This document shows positions 55,754 to 63,780 of a stretch of DNA of 64,000 nt, piece by piece (position 1 is the first letter of the stretch; every line of letters starts with the position of its first letter). The DNA comes from JALZMG01 sp963739975. GTDB lineage: Bacteria > Actinomycetota > Acidimicrobiia > Acidimicrobiales > Ilumatobacteraceae. The translations under genes and the position numbers were made by a program. The notes under the pieces were generated by a model that saw only the letters and a list, made by a program, of their open reading frames with translations, made no database searches and was not told the DNA's origin. Location: assembly GCA_963739975.1 (NCBI GenBank), contig CAVUCK010000022.1:277807-341806 (forward strand), in the 5' to 3' direction.

Positions 55754-58423
55754 ATGCTCGTGTCGCCGCGCTTCGTCGATCTCGTGCGCGGCGCCGGCGA
55801 CGGGCGCGGCCTGGCCGTCATCGAGGACGGCCGTCCGATCACCTACGAGCAACTGTGGGACCGGGTGGCCGGCCGTCGAGCCGAGCTGGACCTGCCACGG
55901 CGGTCGCTCGTCCTGCTCGCCGGGCCGAACTCGCTGCAGTTCGTCGTCACCTACCTCGCCCTGCTCGACGGTGGCCACGTCCCACTCCTCGCCGGCGCCC
56001 GTACCGATGCGATGATCGAGGCCTGGCAGCCCGATGCTGTCGTCGTCGCCGCCCGCGACGGCGTCTGGATCGATCGGCGCCGCGGGCGGCATCGCTCGTT
56101 GCACTCAGACCTCGCACTGCTCTTGAGCACGTCCGGCTCGACGGGGTCGCCGAAGTTGGTCCGCCTGTCTCAGCGCAACCTCTCCTCCAACGCCGCGGCG
56201 ATCGGCGATTACCTCGGGCTGACGGCAGCGGACCGCGGGGTCACGACCCTGCCGCTGCACTACTGCTACGGCCTGTCCGTGCTGCACTCGCACCTCTTGG
56301 CGGGAGCCTCCATCGCGGTGACCGGTGCATCGGTCGTCGACCCGTGCTTCACCACTGCGCTCCAGGGCGTGACGAACGTCGCCGGCGTGCCGCACACCCT
56401 CGAGCTGCTCGAGCGGGCCGGTCCGGAACGACTCGCCGTCCCCACGCTGCGCTTGGTCACGGTCGCCGGTGGCCGGCTGCCACCCGCCGACGTCCGTCGG
56501 TGGGCACAGCGCACTGCGGCGTGGGGCGCCGACCTCTACGTGATGTACGGGCAGACCGAAGCGACAGCACGGATGGCCTACCTGCCGCCGGCACTGGTCG
56601 AGCGCCAACCGCAGGCGATCGGCGGTCCCATCCCGGGCGGCAGCTTCGAGTTGGTGCCCGTCGACGACCAGCCGGCCGACGTCGGCGAGCTCGTCTACCG
56701 CGGCCCCAACGTGATGATGGGCTACGCAGACTCCGACGCCGACCTTGCCGTCGGCGCGGTGGTCGACGCCCTGCACACCGGTGACCTCGCTCGCCACCAC
56801 GCCGTCGATGACGTCTACGAGATCGTGGGCCGGCGGGCCAGGTTCGTCAAGCCGTTCGGGCTGCGCATCGACCTCGACGCCCTCGAAGCCGACCTCGCCA
56901 GCGTCGGCGAGGTCGCCCTGGGCGGCGACGACGACCGGCTCGTCGTCGTCGCGCCGGGCGGGTCGGCGGACGTGATCCGCCAGCGCATCGGCGCACGGGC
57001 CGGGCTGCCGGGCGCCATGGTGCTCGTCGACACCGCGGGACCGATCCCACGCACCGAGACCGGCAAGGTGGACTACGCCGCCCTGCAGCACGGCGGGCGC
57101 ACCGATCGGGCCGCAGCCCCCGTACCGGCACCGGCCGCGTCGTCGGTGGCGGCGACGTACCGCGCCGTGTTCGGGCGCACCGACGTCGCGCCCTCGAGCA
57201 CGTTCGTGTCCTTGGGCGGCGACTCGATGAGCTACGTCGAGTGCGCCGTCCGGCTGGAGGACGCGGTCGGTCGACTCCCCGCCGACTGGCACCTGCGCAC
57301 GGTCTCCGAGCTCGATGCGCCAAGCGCGCCGCAGCGGTTGCGCCAGCTCGACACCACGACCATCCTGCGCGCCGTCGGCATCTGCGTCATCGTGTCCACC
57401 CACATGGGCCTGTGGTTCTTCCCGGGCGGAGCTCACATCATGCTCGCCGTCGTCGGCTACAACCTCAGCCGCTTCCAGCTCTCGATGGCCGACACGGGCG
57501 ATCGCGTGCGCGCCCTCCTGCGGACCACCGGGCGAATCGTCGCGCCCGTCGTCGGGTGGGTCGCCGTCACGATGTTCCTCGTCGGCGGCTACGGGATCTT
57601 CACGCTGCTCCTCGTCAACAACTACCTCGGCCCGCCGACGCACCAACAGGGCCGATGGCACTTCTGGTTCGTCGAGGTGATCGTCCACCTCCTGTTGATC
57701 ACCGTCGTCGTGCTGGCGATCCCGGCGGTGCGCCGAGCCGAGCGGCGGGCGCCGTACGTGTTCGCCCTCGGAGTGCTGATGTTCTGCCTGATGTGGCGGC
57801 TGATGCCACTTGGCGCCGAGCGCAACCTGCGCTTCCAGACCCACAGCGTCGCCTTCTTCTTCGCCCTCGGCTGGTTGATCCACCAGTCGCGGGCGGTCCG
57901 CCAGCGCGTCCTCACCACCGCCCTGTGCATCATCACGATCCCCGGCGCACTCGGCCTTGGCGGGTACTTCGCCGACGCCCAGCGCGAGTGGTTCGTCGCA
58001 CTGTCCTTGATCGCGCTGACGTGGGTGCGAGCCGTGCCCGTCCCGGCGGTGGTCCTGCGGGTGGTTGCCGTGATCGCTGCCGCCAGCCTGTGGATCCTCA
58101 TCACCCACTTCAGGATCTGGCCGCCGTTGGCCCGGGCGTTCGACCGGGAGTGGGCCTACGTGCTCACGATCCTCGCCGGCGTGCTCGTCTGGGCGACCGC
58201 CGACCAGCTCTCGCGGCTGGCGCGGCGCTCGCGCCGACGATCCTGCGGTTCGGACGGGAGGCCCGAGCGAGCACCAGGATGGCTGGGCGCCACGACACCG
58301 GTCCGTTGGGGCGCGTCGAGCCCCAAATGCTGGCCGACCCCGCTGATCTCGAACAGCCGGTACAGCGAACTGCCGACGTTCTCGACCCGGAGGCGTCGCT
58401 CCTCGACCACCAGCCGGCGATGA
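55754..58423 (+). CDS. AMP-binding (adenylation) - carrier protein - membrane acyltransferase fusion
   Basis: The 889-aa product joins three modules. Residues 1-450 are an adenylate-forming domain (P-loop 'STSGSTGSPKLVRLSQRN', 'YVMYGQTEATARMAYLPP', 'HTGDLARHH', 'PRTETGKVDY'). Residues ~460-530 are an acyl/peptidyl carrier domain with the phosphopantetheine Ser in LGGDSM (Ser491). Residues ~535-830 are an acyltransferase-3-like integral membrane domain of ~10 helices ('ILRAVGICVIVSTHMGLWFF'). It should activate an acid, load it on the carrier and transfer it at the membrane. The last ~60 codons are antisense to the STAS gene and look like run-on. Substrate is unknown. Confidence 0.82.
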   Translation: MLVSPRFVDLVRGAGDGRGLAVIEDGRPITYEQLWDRVAGRRAELDLPRRSLVLLAGPNSLQFVVTYLALLDGGHVPLLAGARTDAMIEAWQPDAVVVAARDGVWIDRRRGRHRSLHSDLALLLSTSGSTGSPKLVRLSQRNLSSNAAAIGDYLGLTAADRGVTTLPLHYCYGLSVLHSHLLAGASIAVTGASVVDPCFTTALQGVTNVAGVPHTLELLERAGPERLAVPTLRLVTVAGGRLPPADVRRWAQRTAAWGADLYVMYGQTEATARMAYLPPALVERQPQAIGGPIPGGSFELVPVDDQPADVGELVYRGPNVMMGYADSDADLAVGAVVDALHTGDLARHHAVDDVYEIVGRRARFVKPFGLRIDLDALEADLASVGEVALGGDDDRLVVVAPGGSADVIRQRIGARAGLPGAMVLVDTAGPIPRTETGKVDYAALQHGGRTDRAAAPVPAPAASSVAATYRAVFGRTDVAPSSTFVSLGGDSMSYVECAVRLEDAVGRLPADWHLRTVSELDAPSAPQRLRQLDTTTILRAVGICVIVSTHMGLWFFPGGAHIMLAVVGYNLSRFQLSMADTGDRVRALLRTTGRIVAPVVGWVAVTMFLVGGYGIFTLLLVNNYLGPPTHQQGRWHFWFVEVIVHLLLITVVVLAIPAVRRAERRAPYVFALGVLMFCLMWRLMPLGAERNLRFQTHSVAFFFALGWLIHQSRAVRQRVLTTALCIITIPGALGLGGYFADAQREWFVALSLIALTWVRAVPVPAVVLRVVAVIAAASLWILITHFRIWPPLARAFDREWAYVLTILAGVLVWATADQLSRLARRSRRRSCGSDGRPERAPGWLGATTPVRWGASSPKCWPTPLISNSRYSELPTFSTRRRRSSTTSRR

Positions 58424-58635
58424 AGCGTGATCAGGACGTGCAACGCCGATGAGTCCATGAACGTCACTGCGGAGAGGTCGACGACGATGTCGCCGGTCGT
58501 CGACTCGACCACGGCCTCAGCGCACGTCGTCATGACCGACGCGCTGGACACATCGATCTCGCCGACCGGACGGAGCATGACATCCGTCCCGGATTGAGCG
58601 ACCACGAGCGACAACCCCGGCACGTCTGCAGGCAT
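58156..58635 (-). CDS. STAS-domain anti-sigma-factor antagonist with run-on tail
   Basis: The first ~105 of 159 residues form a STAS domain: 'DVMLRPVGEIDVSSASVMTT', 'GDIVVDLSAVTFMDSSALHV', 'RRLRVENVGSSLYRLFEISG'. The phosphorylatable Ser is in FMDSSAL. It would bind an RsbW-type kinase in a partner-switching stress pathway. The final ~55 residues are Arg/Ser-rich and antisense to the membrane end of the acyltransferase fusion, so the natural stop may have been lost near 58300. It diverges from the GAF-ANTAR gene; the 270 bp between show no other gene. Confidence 0.82.
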   Translation of the reverse strand: MPADVPGLSLVVAQSGTDVMLRPVGEIDVSSASVMTTCAEAVVESTTGDIVVDLSAVTFMDSSALHVLITLHRRLVVEERRLRVENVGSSLYRLFEISGVGQHLGLDAPQRTGVVAPSHPGARSGLPSEPQDRRRERRASRESWSAVAQTSTPARIVST

Positions 58636-58905
58636 CACCACCTCCGACCGCAGGACTCCACAGCTTCCGACGGCCCTACCTGGTTGAAGGCTCACCACGA
58701 ACGTACCGACCTCGAGGGTTGGGCGCAATGACCGGCGACATCTGGACGAGCCGCCGATGGGGCGCCGAACCAGCAGATCGGAGCGGGCGTCGACAGCGCC
58801 GGACCGCACGCTTGCGGGTAGCGTTGTCGGTTCTGAGGTCCGCCACCTTGCCTTGAGTGCACAGGGTCGTCTGACTGGCTTCACCACCCGATCGGGAGGT
58901 AGCCC

Positions 58906-59617
58906 ATGTCCGACGGCGGACCATCCGGTGTCGATGAGCTGGCGCGCACGCTGGTCACCGACGATGTCAACCTCAGCGCCGCGCTCGGCCGGGTTGCCGG
59001 TACTGGCTGCAGCCTGGTGGCGAACTGTGCCGGCGCCAGCATCACGATCATCGAGGCGGGCCGGGCGATCACCGTGGGTTCGAGCGGCGAGCTGGCCCAG
59101 TCGCTCGACGACGCCCAGTACGCGGCCGATGACGGGCCGTGCCTGTCGGCGGCTCGGGGCGGTCTGATGGTGCGGATGGCAAACGCGTCCGGCGAGGGCC
59201 GCTGGCCCCGCTTCACTGCGACGGCGCTGGAGACAGGGCGTGCAGAGCTCGCTGTCGGTGCCGCTGACGCTGTCCCGCCAGGACACCGTCGGTGGCTTCA
59301 ACGTGTACGGCGGCGAGCAGGGCGGCTTCACTCCAGAGGACGAGCAGCTCTGCCGCAGCTTCGCCAACCAGGCCTCGGTGGTGGTGTCGAACGTGCAGGC
59401 CTACTGGGCGGCGTTCGATCTGTCGAACAACCTGTCCAAAGCGATGGAGAGCCGGGCGACCATCGAGCAGGCCAAGGGCATCCTCATGTCGACGCAGCGG
59501 GTCGGAGCCGACGTCGCGTTCGAGCTGCTGCGCCAGCGGTCGCAATCCGAGAACCGCAAGTTGCGGGACGTGGCCGACGACGTCGTGCGAGCAGCCGTCG
59601 AGGGCGACGGTGCGTGA
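58906..59617 (+). pseudogene. GAF-ANTAR regulator with a one-base frameshift
   Basis: The first frame (from ATG 58906, GGGAGG site) encodes the first half of a GAF domain up to 'TATALETG'. The second frame picks up at once with 'VQSSLSVPLTLSRQDTVGGF', completes the GAF domain, and continues into an ANTAR RNA-binding domain ('SRATIEQAKGILMSTQRVGA', 'AFELLRQRSQSENRKLRDVA') to 59617. One extra G in the GGG at 59236-59238 explains the shift; without it the protein is 236 aa. ANTAR proteins act as antiterminators. It may be a recent mutation, phase variation or an assembly error. Confidence 0.8.
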
Positions 59618-59861
59618 AACCGAGCTCGACATCGCCCGACGCCGACTGAACCTGCCGGTGATGGAGCTGTGGGTCGACTACTTCGCGCTCGGCGGCCACC
59701 TCGACGCTCACGGCCTCGCAGCGTGTCTGCGTGGCGATCTCGCCGTCGACGAGGCTGAGCACAACGTCATCGCCCACGCCCTGAACGAGCGGTTCAGCGG
59801 CAGCGGCGAGAACCACCCAGTGCCGTACCGCTCGATCCGAGGTGCCCTGGCAGACGAGTGA
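59610..59861 (+). CDS. Small conserved protein following GAF-ANTAR gene
   Basis: The 83-aa product (GTG 59610) has 'ARRRLNLPVMELWVDYFALG' and 'DAHGLAACLRGDLAVDEAEH', a compact helical pattern found behind stress-type regulators in Actinobacteria. The biochemical role is unknown. It overlaps the GAF-ANTAR stop by 8 bp, so it is translationally coupled to it, and its end overlaps the convergent sigma-factor gene by 68 bp. Confidence 0.65.
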   Translation: MRETELDIARRRLNLPVMELWVDYFALGGHLDAHGLAACLRGDLAVDEAEHNVIAHALNERFSGSGENHPVPYRSIRGALADE

Positions 59862-61098
59862 CCGTGGCGCGGCGGGTGAGGGCGTGGCGCTGGCGGGTGT
59901 TGTCGGTGAGGTCGATGGCGCGGGCGTACGCCGCCGACGAACGAGCGCGTTCGCCGGCGAGGCGGAGGATCTCGGCGTGGGCGGCGTGGAGGGCGGCGTA
60001 GCTGTCCAGCCGGTCGTCGCCCAGGAGCGGGGCGAGCAGTTCGAGCGCCGGCGCGGCTCCTGACGCGTGGGCGACGGCGACGGCCCGGTTCAGCCGCACG
60101 ACAGGGGACGGATCCATCGCCTCGAGCGAGTGGTACAGCGCCGCGATCTGCGCCCAGTCAGTCATCGCGAACGTCGGTGCGTCGCCGTGCAAGGCGGCGA
60201 TCGCCGCCTGGACCTGGTACGGGCCGGGCCGCTCGTAGTGGAGGGCACGGTCGAGCACTGCTGTGCCCTCGGCGATCGCATCGCCGTCCCACCGTGAGCG
60301 GTCCTGGTCCTCGAGCGCCACCGGGTCGCCCCTCGAGTCGGTCCTGGCGTGCCGGCGGGCGTCGGTCAGCAACAGCAGGGCGAGCAGGCCGAGCGTCTCG
60401 GCATCGTCGGGCACCAGCGCGACGAGCAGGCGGGCGAGGCGGATGGCCTCGGCGCAGACCTCGGGACGCACCAACTCGGTGCCGTCGGTCGTCGTGTGCC
60501 CCTCGTTGAAGATCAGGTACACGACGTGCAACACGCCCGTCAGGCGCTCGGGCAGCTGGTCGGCACGCGGGACGCGGTAGGGAATTCCGGCGGCGACGAT
60601 CTTGCGCTTGGCCCGTACGAGTCGCTGGTACATCGTGGGCTCGGTCGTCAGGAACGCCCGTGCCACCTGGGCCACGTCGAGGCCGACGACCGTCTTCAGG
60701 GTGAGCGCCAGCCGCGATTCCAAGCTGAGCGCCGGATGGCAGCACGTGAAGATCAACCGCAGCCGGTCGTCCACCACGCCACTGTCTTCCTCGCCGACGA
60801 CACCGTCCGCGCCGTCGTCCGGCTGCGGCTCATGGGCGAGGCGCTGGTGCTGCGCCGCCCGAGCCTGGTCCCGCCTGACGAGGTCGATCGCCCTGCGTCT
60901 CGCCGTCACCGTCAGCCACGCACCGGGTCGGTCAGGGATGCCACGCGCTGGCCAGTTGGCGGCGGCCTCCGCGAAGGCCTCCTGCGTCGCGTCCTCGGCG
61001 AGTCCGACGTCGCCGCCGACCTGGCGAGTCACCGTCGCGACGACGGTGGTCCACTCCTCGCGAGAGGTGCGTTCCAGGACGGCGGCGACGTCGGCCAA
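59794..61098 (-). CDS. ECF RNA polymerase sigma factor (ECF42/SigJ-like, with C-terminal TPR-like domain)
   Basis: The 434-aa product has sigma region 2 ('DVGLAEDATQEAFAEAAANW', 'PGAWLTVTARRRAIDLVRRD') and region 4 ('ESRLALTLKTVVGLDVAQVA', 'AFLTTEPTMYQRLVRAKRKI'). A long helical extension with 'VYLIFNEGHT', 'TDWAQIAALYHSLEAM' and 'PSPVVRLNRAVAVAHASG' follows. This layout is that of ECF42 sigma factors, whose activity depends on the extension instead of an anti-sigma factor. It starts with TTG (61098), 7 bp after the YCII gene, its usual partner. The last ~20 residues beyond 'LTRRATVTRL' are poorly conserved and antisense to the small gene at 59610. Confidence 0.9.
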   Translation of the reverse strand: MADVAAVLERTSREEWTTVVATVTRQVGGDVGLAEDATQEAFAEAAANWPARGIPDRPGAWLTVTARRRAIDLVRRDQARAAQHQRLAHEPQPDDGADGVVGEEDSGVVDDRLRLIFTCCHPALSLESRLALTLKTVVGLDVAQVARAFLTTEPTMYQRLVRAKRKIVAAGIPYRVPRADQLPERLTGVLHVVYLIFNEGHTTTDGTELVRPEVCAEAIRLARLLVALVPDDAETLGLLALLLLTDARRHARTDSRGDPVALEDQDRSRWDGDAIAEGTAVLDRALHYERPGPYQVQAAIAALHGDAPTFAMTDWAQIAALYHSLEAMDPSPVVRLNRAVAVAHASGAAPALELLAPLLGDDRLDSYAALHAAHAEILRLAGERARSSAAYARAIDLTDNTRQRHALTRRATVTRLPGHLGSSGTALGGSRRCR

Positions 61099-61105
61099 GG
61101 GCGAT

Positions 61106-61459
61106 CTACTGCTCGTACGGTGAGAGTGGTCGGATCTCGACCGAGCCGTACACGGCGTTGGGCATCTTGGCGGCCCAGTCGATCGCCGCCTCGAGGTCGG
61201 CGACGTCGATCACGTAGAAGCTGAAGAGCAGCTCCTTGGTCTCGGCGAAGGGCCCATCGGTCAGCACCCGCTCACCCTTCGGCGCCCGCAGCGTCGTCGC
61301 GGTGCTCTCGGCGTCGAGGCCCATGCCGGCGACGAGGACTCCCGACTCCTGCAGTTCCTGGGTGAGGGCGCCCCATCGCGCCATCTCGGCGTCCAGCTCG
61401 GCGCTGCCCTCCTTGGGCTCGGTGTCGGGGTTGGTGCGCAGCAGCAACATGTACTTCAC
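61106..61459 (-). CDS. YCII/DGPF-domain protein, sigma-factor partner
   Basis: The 117-aa product has the YCII-related fold with the DGPF signature: 'KYMLLLRTNPDTEPKEGSAE', 'TLRAPKGERVLTDGPFAETK', 'DLEAAIDWAAKMPNAVYGSV'. These proteins are nearly always encoded next to ECF42 sigma factors; their function is unsettled. The GTG at 61459 has a GAGGAGG site; an ATG-type start at 61489 is less likely. It is the first gene of a two-gene operon with the sigma factor. Confidence 0.88.
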   Translation of the reverse strand: MKYMLLLRTNPDTEPKEGSAELDAEMARWGALTQELQESGVLVAGMGLDAESTATTLRAPKGERVLTDGPFAETKELLFSFYVIDVADLEAAIDWAAKMPNAVYGSVEIRPLSPYEQ

Positions 61460-61559
61460 TTCGATGGCCTCCTCGACCTCGTGGTGCATCTGTCACCAAG
61501 ACGTCGCAGCCAACCGCCGGATTCGACAGGTCGTCGCAAGAAATCGTGCGAGACCGTCG

Positions 61560-61910
61560 TCAGTCGGCGACGGCGTCCATCGCCGGAAGGCCGACGTCCA
61601 GGATCCGGCTGGCGCCGCTGAGCTCCAGCACACGATGCACGGACCTGGAGGGGTTGCAGACCTCGAGGCGTCGACCGGCCTCCGTCATCCGCTGCTGGGC
61701 GGCCAGGATCGTCACCAGACCCGTCGAATCGAGGAAGGTGACCCTGGCCAGGTCCACCGTGATGGTGCCCGCGCTGGCGTCGATCACCGATTCCAGGCGT
61801 GCCGCCAGCTCCGTCGCGCTGGCGAGGTCGAGATCACCACCGAGCATGATGGTCGTGTCGCCGTCGGCGTGGACGACTCCGAACCGGAGCTCGGGGGACT
61901 CGTTGCGCAT
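61560..61910 (-). CDS. STAS-domain anti-sigma-factor antagonist
   Basis: The 116-aa product is a single STAS domain: 'TTIMLGGDLDLASATELAAR', 'GTITVDLARVTFLDSTGLVT', 'RRLEVCNPSRSVHRVLELSG'. The phosphorylatable Ser is in FLDSTGL. It resembles RsbV-type antagonists of stress sigma-factor kinases and is a paralogue of the one at 58156. No kinase or phosphatase gene is adjacent. Confidence 0.9.
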   Translation of the reverse strand: MRNESPELRFGVVHADGDTTIMLGGDLDLASATELAARLESVIDASAGTITVDLARVTFLDSTGLVTILAAQQRMTEAGRRLEVCNPSRSVHRVLELSGASRILDVGLPAMDAVAD

Positions 61911-62021
61911 GCCGATCCCCCGGGGTCCAGAGAGGTTCGAACGATTCCGTATCGCCCTGTCTGTTCAAGGCGTCGTCATGGTAGCCGGCGGCCGACCACC
62001 CGGAACGAGCACAACGGCCGC

Positions 62022-63491
62022 TCAACGAGCCGGAGTGGCCGGTCCGAACCAGGTCGCAAGTGCTCGAGGAAGCTCTGGCGCCGTGAGGTCTCCGGCCCAG
62101 GCGACATGACCGTCGGGCCGGATCAGCACGGCAGGGGGCGCAGTGACCTCGCCAAGGACCGGGAGCTCCCACGCGCCATCGTGCTCGGCGTCGACCAACC
62201 GGACTCGGTTCGCCCACGGGGTGATGTCGAAGCCGTCCGGTACGCCGAGGTTGAGCAGCACCGGCCGAGCGTCGTGCAGCAGTGCGAACACGCGGGTGGG
62301 ACCGTCCGCGGTGTGCACATCGAGGTCGGGCATGCGCCGCCCGAGCAGCGGGTGTCCCTCGCCGAGGTCGTAGTGGATGTCGAGACCGGAGACCATCGCG
62401 GCGACGCGCCGGCGCGGCTCGTCCATGCCGAGCAGTTCGGTCATGGTGGTGCGGAGGGCGTCGTGCCGGTCGTCGGGGCCGCTGAGCGCGACTTGCGCCA
62501 TGGTGTTGCGCAGCACCCGGGCACCGACCGGATGCCGCTCGGCGTGGTACGAGTCGAGGAGGGTCTCGGGTGATGTCGTGTTGACGACCTGAGCCAGCTT
62601 CCATCCAAGGTTCACGGCGTCCTGCACGCCGGTGTTGAGGCCCTGGCCGCCGTGGGGCGGATGCACGTGGGCGGCGTCCCCGGCCAGCAGCACTCGACCG
62701 TGGCGGTAGGAGGCTGCCTGCCGCGTCATGTCCGTGAACCGGGAGATCCAGTTGGCGCTGCGCAGCCCGTAGTCCGTCCCGTACACGGCGACGAGTGCTT
62801 CGCGCAGGTCGCTCATGCTGGGGTCGCCGGAGTGTTCGAGCTGGCGTTCTGTGAGCACGACCCGGATCGGCTCCCCCGCTGCCCGCCGACCGAGGGCATG
62901 CTGGCCGGCGCTGTCGCGACGGATGCCGAACTCCGGCTCCTCGTCCATCTCGACCTCGGCGATCATCCAGCTGGTCGACGGATCTAACCCGGCGAAGTCG
63001 ATGCCGGCTGCCTTGCGGATCAGGCTGCGCCCGCCGTCGCACCCGACGAGGTACTGCGCTCGCAGCGATGTGTCGTCGGACAGCTCGACCTCGACGCCGG
63101 TGTCGTCCTGCGCGAAGCCCAGCACCTCGCAGCCACGACGGACCGGGACCCCGAGGTCGGCGACCCAGCCAGCCAGGATGCGCTCGAAGTGGCTCTGCCA
63201 CAGCGCGAGCACGTAGTTGTGGCGGGTCGGGAAGTCGCTGATGTCCAAGGGGATCAGGGCGAACCCCACCCCCGGCATCACCTCCCCCTGCGAGAGGAAC
63301 CGATCAGCGATCCCGCGCTGATCGAGCACCTCGATGGTGCGCGAATGCAGACCACCGGCGCGCGAGCCGTCGAGATCCTGACTGGCGCGCCGCTCGACGA
63401 CGACGACATCGACCCCCGCCAACGCCAACTCGCCCGCCAACATCAGGCCGGTCGGGCCGCCGCCGGCGATCACCACCGAATGTTCGTTCAT
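62022..63491 (-). CDS. FAD-dependent aromatic monooxygenase, rifampicin monooxygenase (Rox)-like
   Basis: The 489-aa product is a class A flavoprotein hydroxylase. It has the FAD dinucleotide fold 'SVVIAGGGPTGLMLAGELAL' at the start, 'QYLVGCDGGRSLIRKAAG' (DG motif) in the middle, 'RVLLAGDAAHVHPPHGGQGL' (GD motif) and a thioredoxin-like C-terminal part ending 'AVLIRPDGHVAWAGDL'. The N-terminal half and closing region follow rifampicin monooxygenase closely, so inactivation of rifamycins or another polyketide is the leading guess. ATG at 63491 (AAAAGGTGA site); a GTG three codons earlier is possible. Confidence 0.85.
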   Translation of the reverse strand: MNEHSVVIAGGGPTGLMLAGELALAGVDVVVVERRASQDLDGSRAGGLHSRTIEVLDQRGIADRFLSQGEVMPGVGFALIPLDISDFPTRHNYVLALWQSHFERILAGWVADLGVPVRRGCEVLGFAQDDTGVEVELSDDTSLRAQYLVGCDGGRSLIRKAAGIDFAGLDPSTSWMIAEVEMDEEPEFGIRRDSAGQHALGRRAAGEPIRVVLTERQLEHSGDPSMSDLREALVAVYGTDYGLRSANWISRFTDMTRQAASYRHGRVLLAGDAAHVHPPHGGQGLNTGVQDAVNLGWKLAQVVNTTSPETLLDSYHAERHPVGARVLRNTMAQVALSGPDDRHDALRTTMTELLGMDEPRRRVAAMVSGLDIHYDLGEGHPLLGRRMPDLDVHTADGPTRVFALLHDARPVLLNLGVPDGFDITPWANRVRLVDAEHDGAWELPVLGEVTAPPAVLIRPDGHVAWAGDLTAPELPRALATWFGPATPAR

Positions 63492-63508
63492 CGCTGCCAC
63501 TCACCTTT

Positions 63509-63550
63509 TGGGCGCGCAGGTTCTCGAAAGATCGGAACGTCCGCGCCCAG
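63509..63550. repeat. Intergenic palindromic repeat, family C (copy 3)
   Basis: TGGGCGCGCAGGTTCTCGA pairs, with a few mismatches, with ATCGGAACGTCCGCGCCCAG around a short loop. It lies between the monooxygenase start and a truncated hydrolase fragment that stops at 63555, that is, at a gene 3' end like the other copies. Confidence 0.75.
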
Positions 63551-63554
63551 AAAC

Positions 63555-63780
63555 TCAATCATCCGTGCCGACCTCTCGCACGCCGTACCCCTCGGCGAAC
63601 ACCACCTCGTCGTCGTAGACGACCGCGACCGCGACGCCGGGGACGCCGGACTTGTCGATCTCCGCTTCGACGAACCCGTCGATCATGCCCAACGCGTCAT
63701 CCACCTGCTGGCGTGTGACGCCCGCCGCCGAAGCACCCTCGGCGCCCCCCGGCGCGAAAGCACCAGCGTCCTGCGGAGCG
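63555..63780 (-). pseudogene. Serine hydrolase (beta-lactamase family) N-terminal fragment
   Basis: On the minus strand the frame ending at the TGA 63555-63557 reads 'QVDDALGMIDGFVEAEIDKS', 'GVPGVAVAVVYDDEVVFAEG' and 'YGVREVGTDD'. This is the start of class C beta-lactamase/esterase domains, and the family continues from here to the SxxK active site. Translation stops before that motif, so no active site is left. No convincing start or signal peptide is visible upstream. The remaining 63780-64000 shows no gene I can support. Confidence 0.6.
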
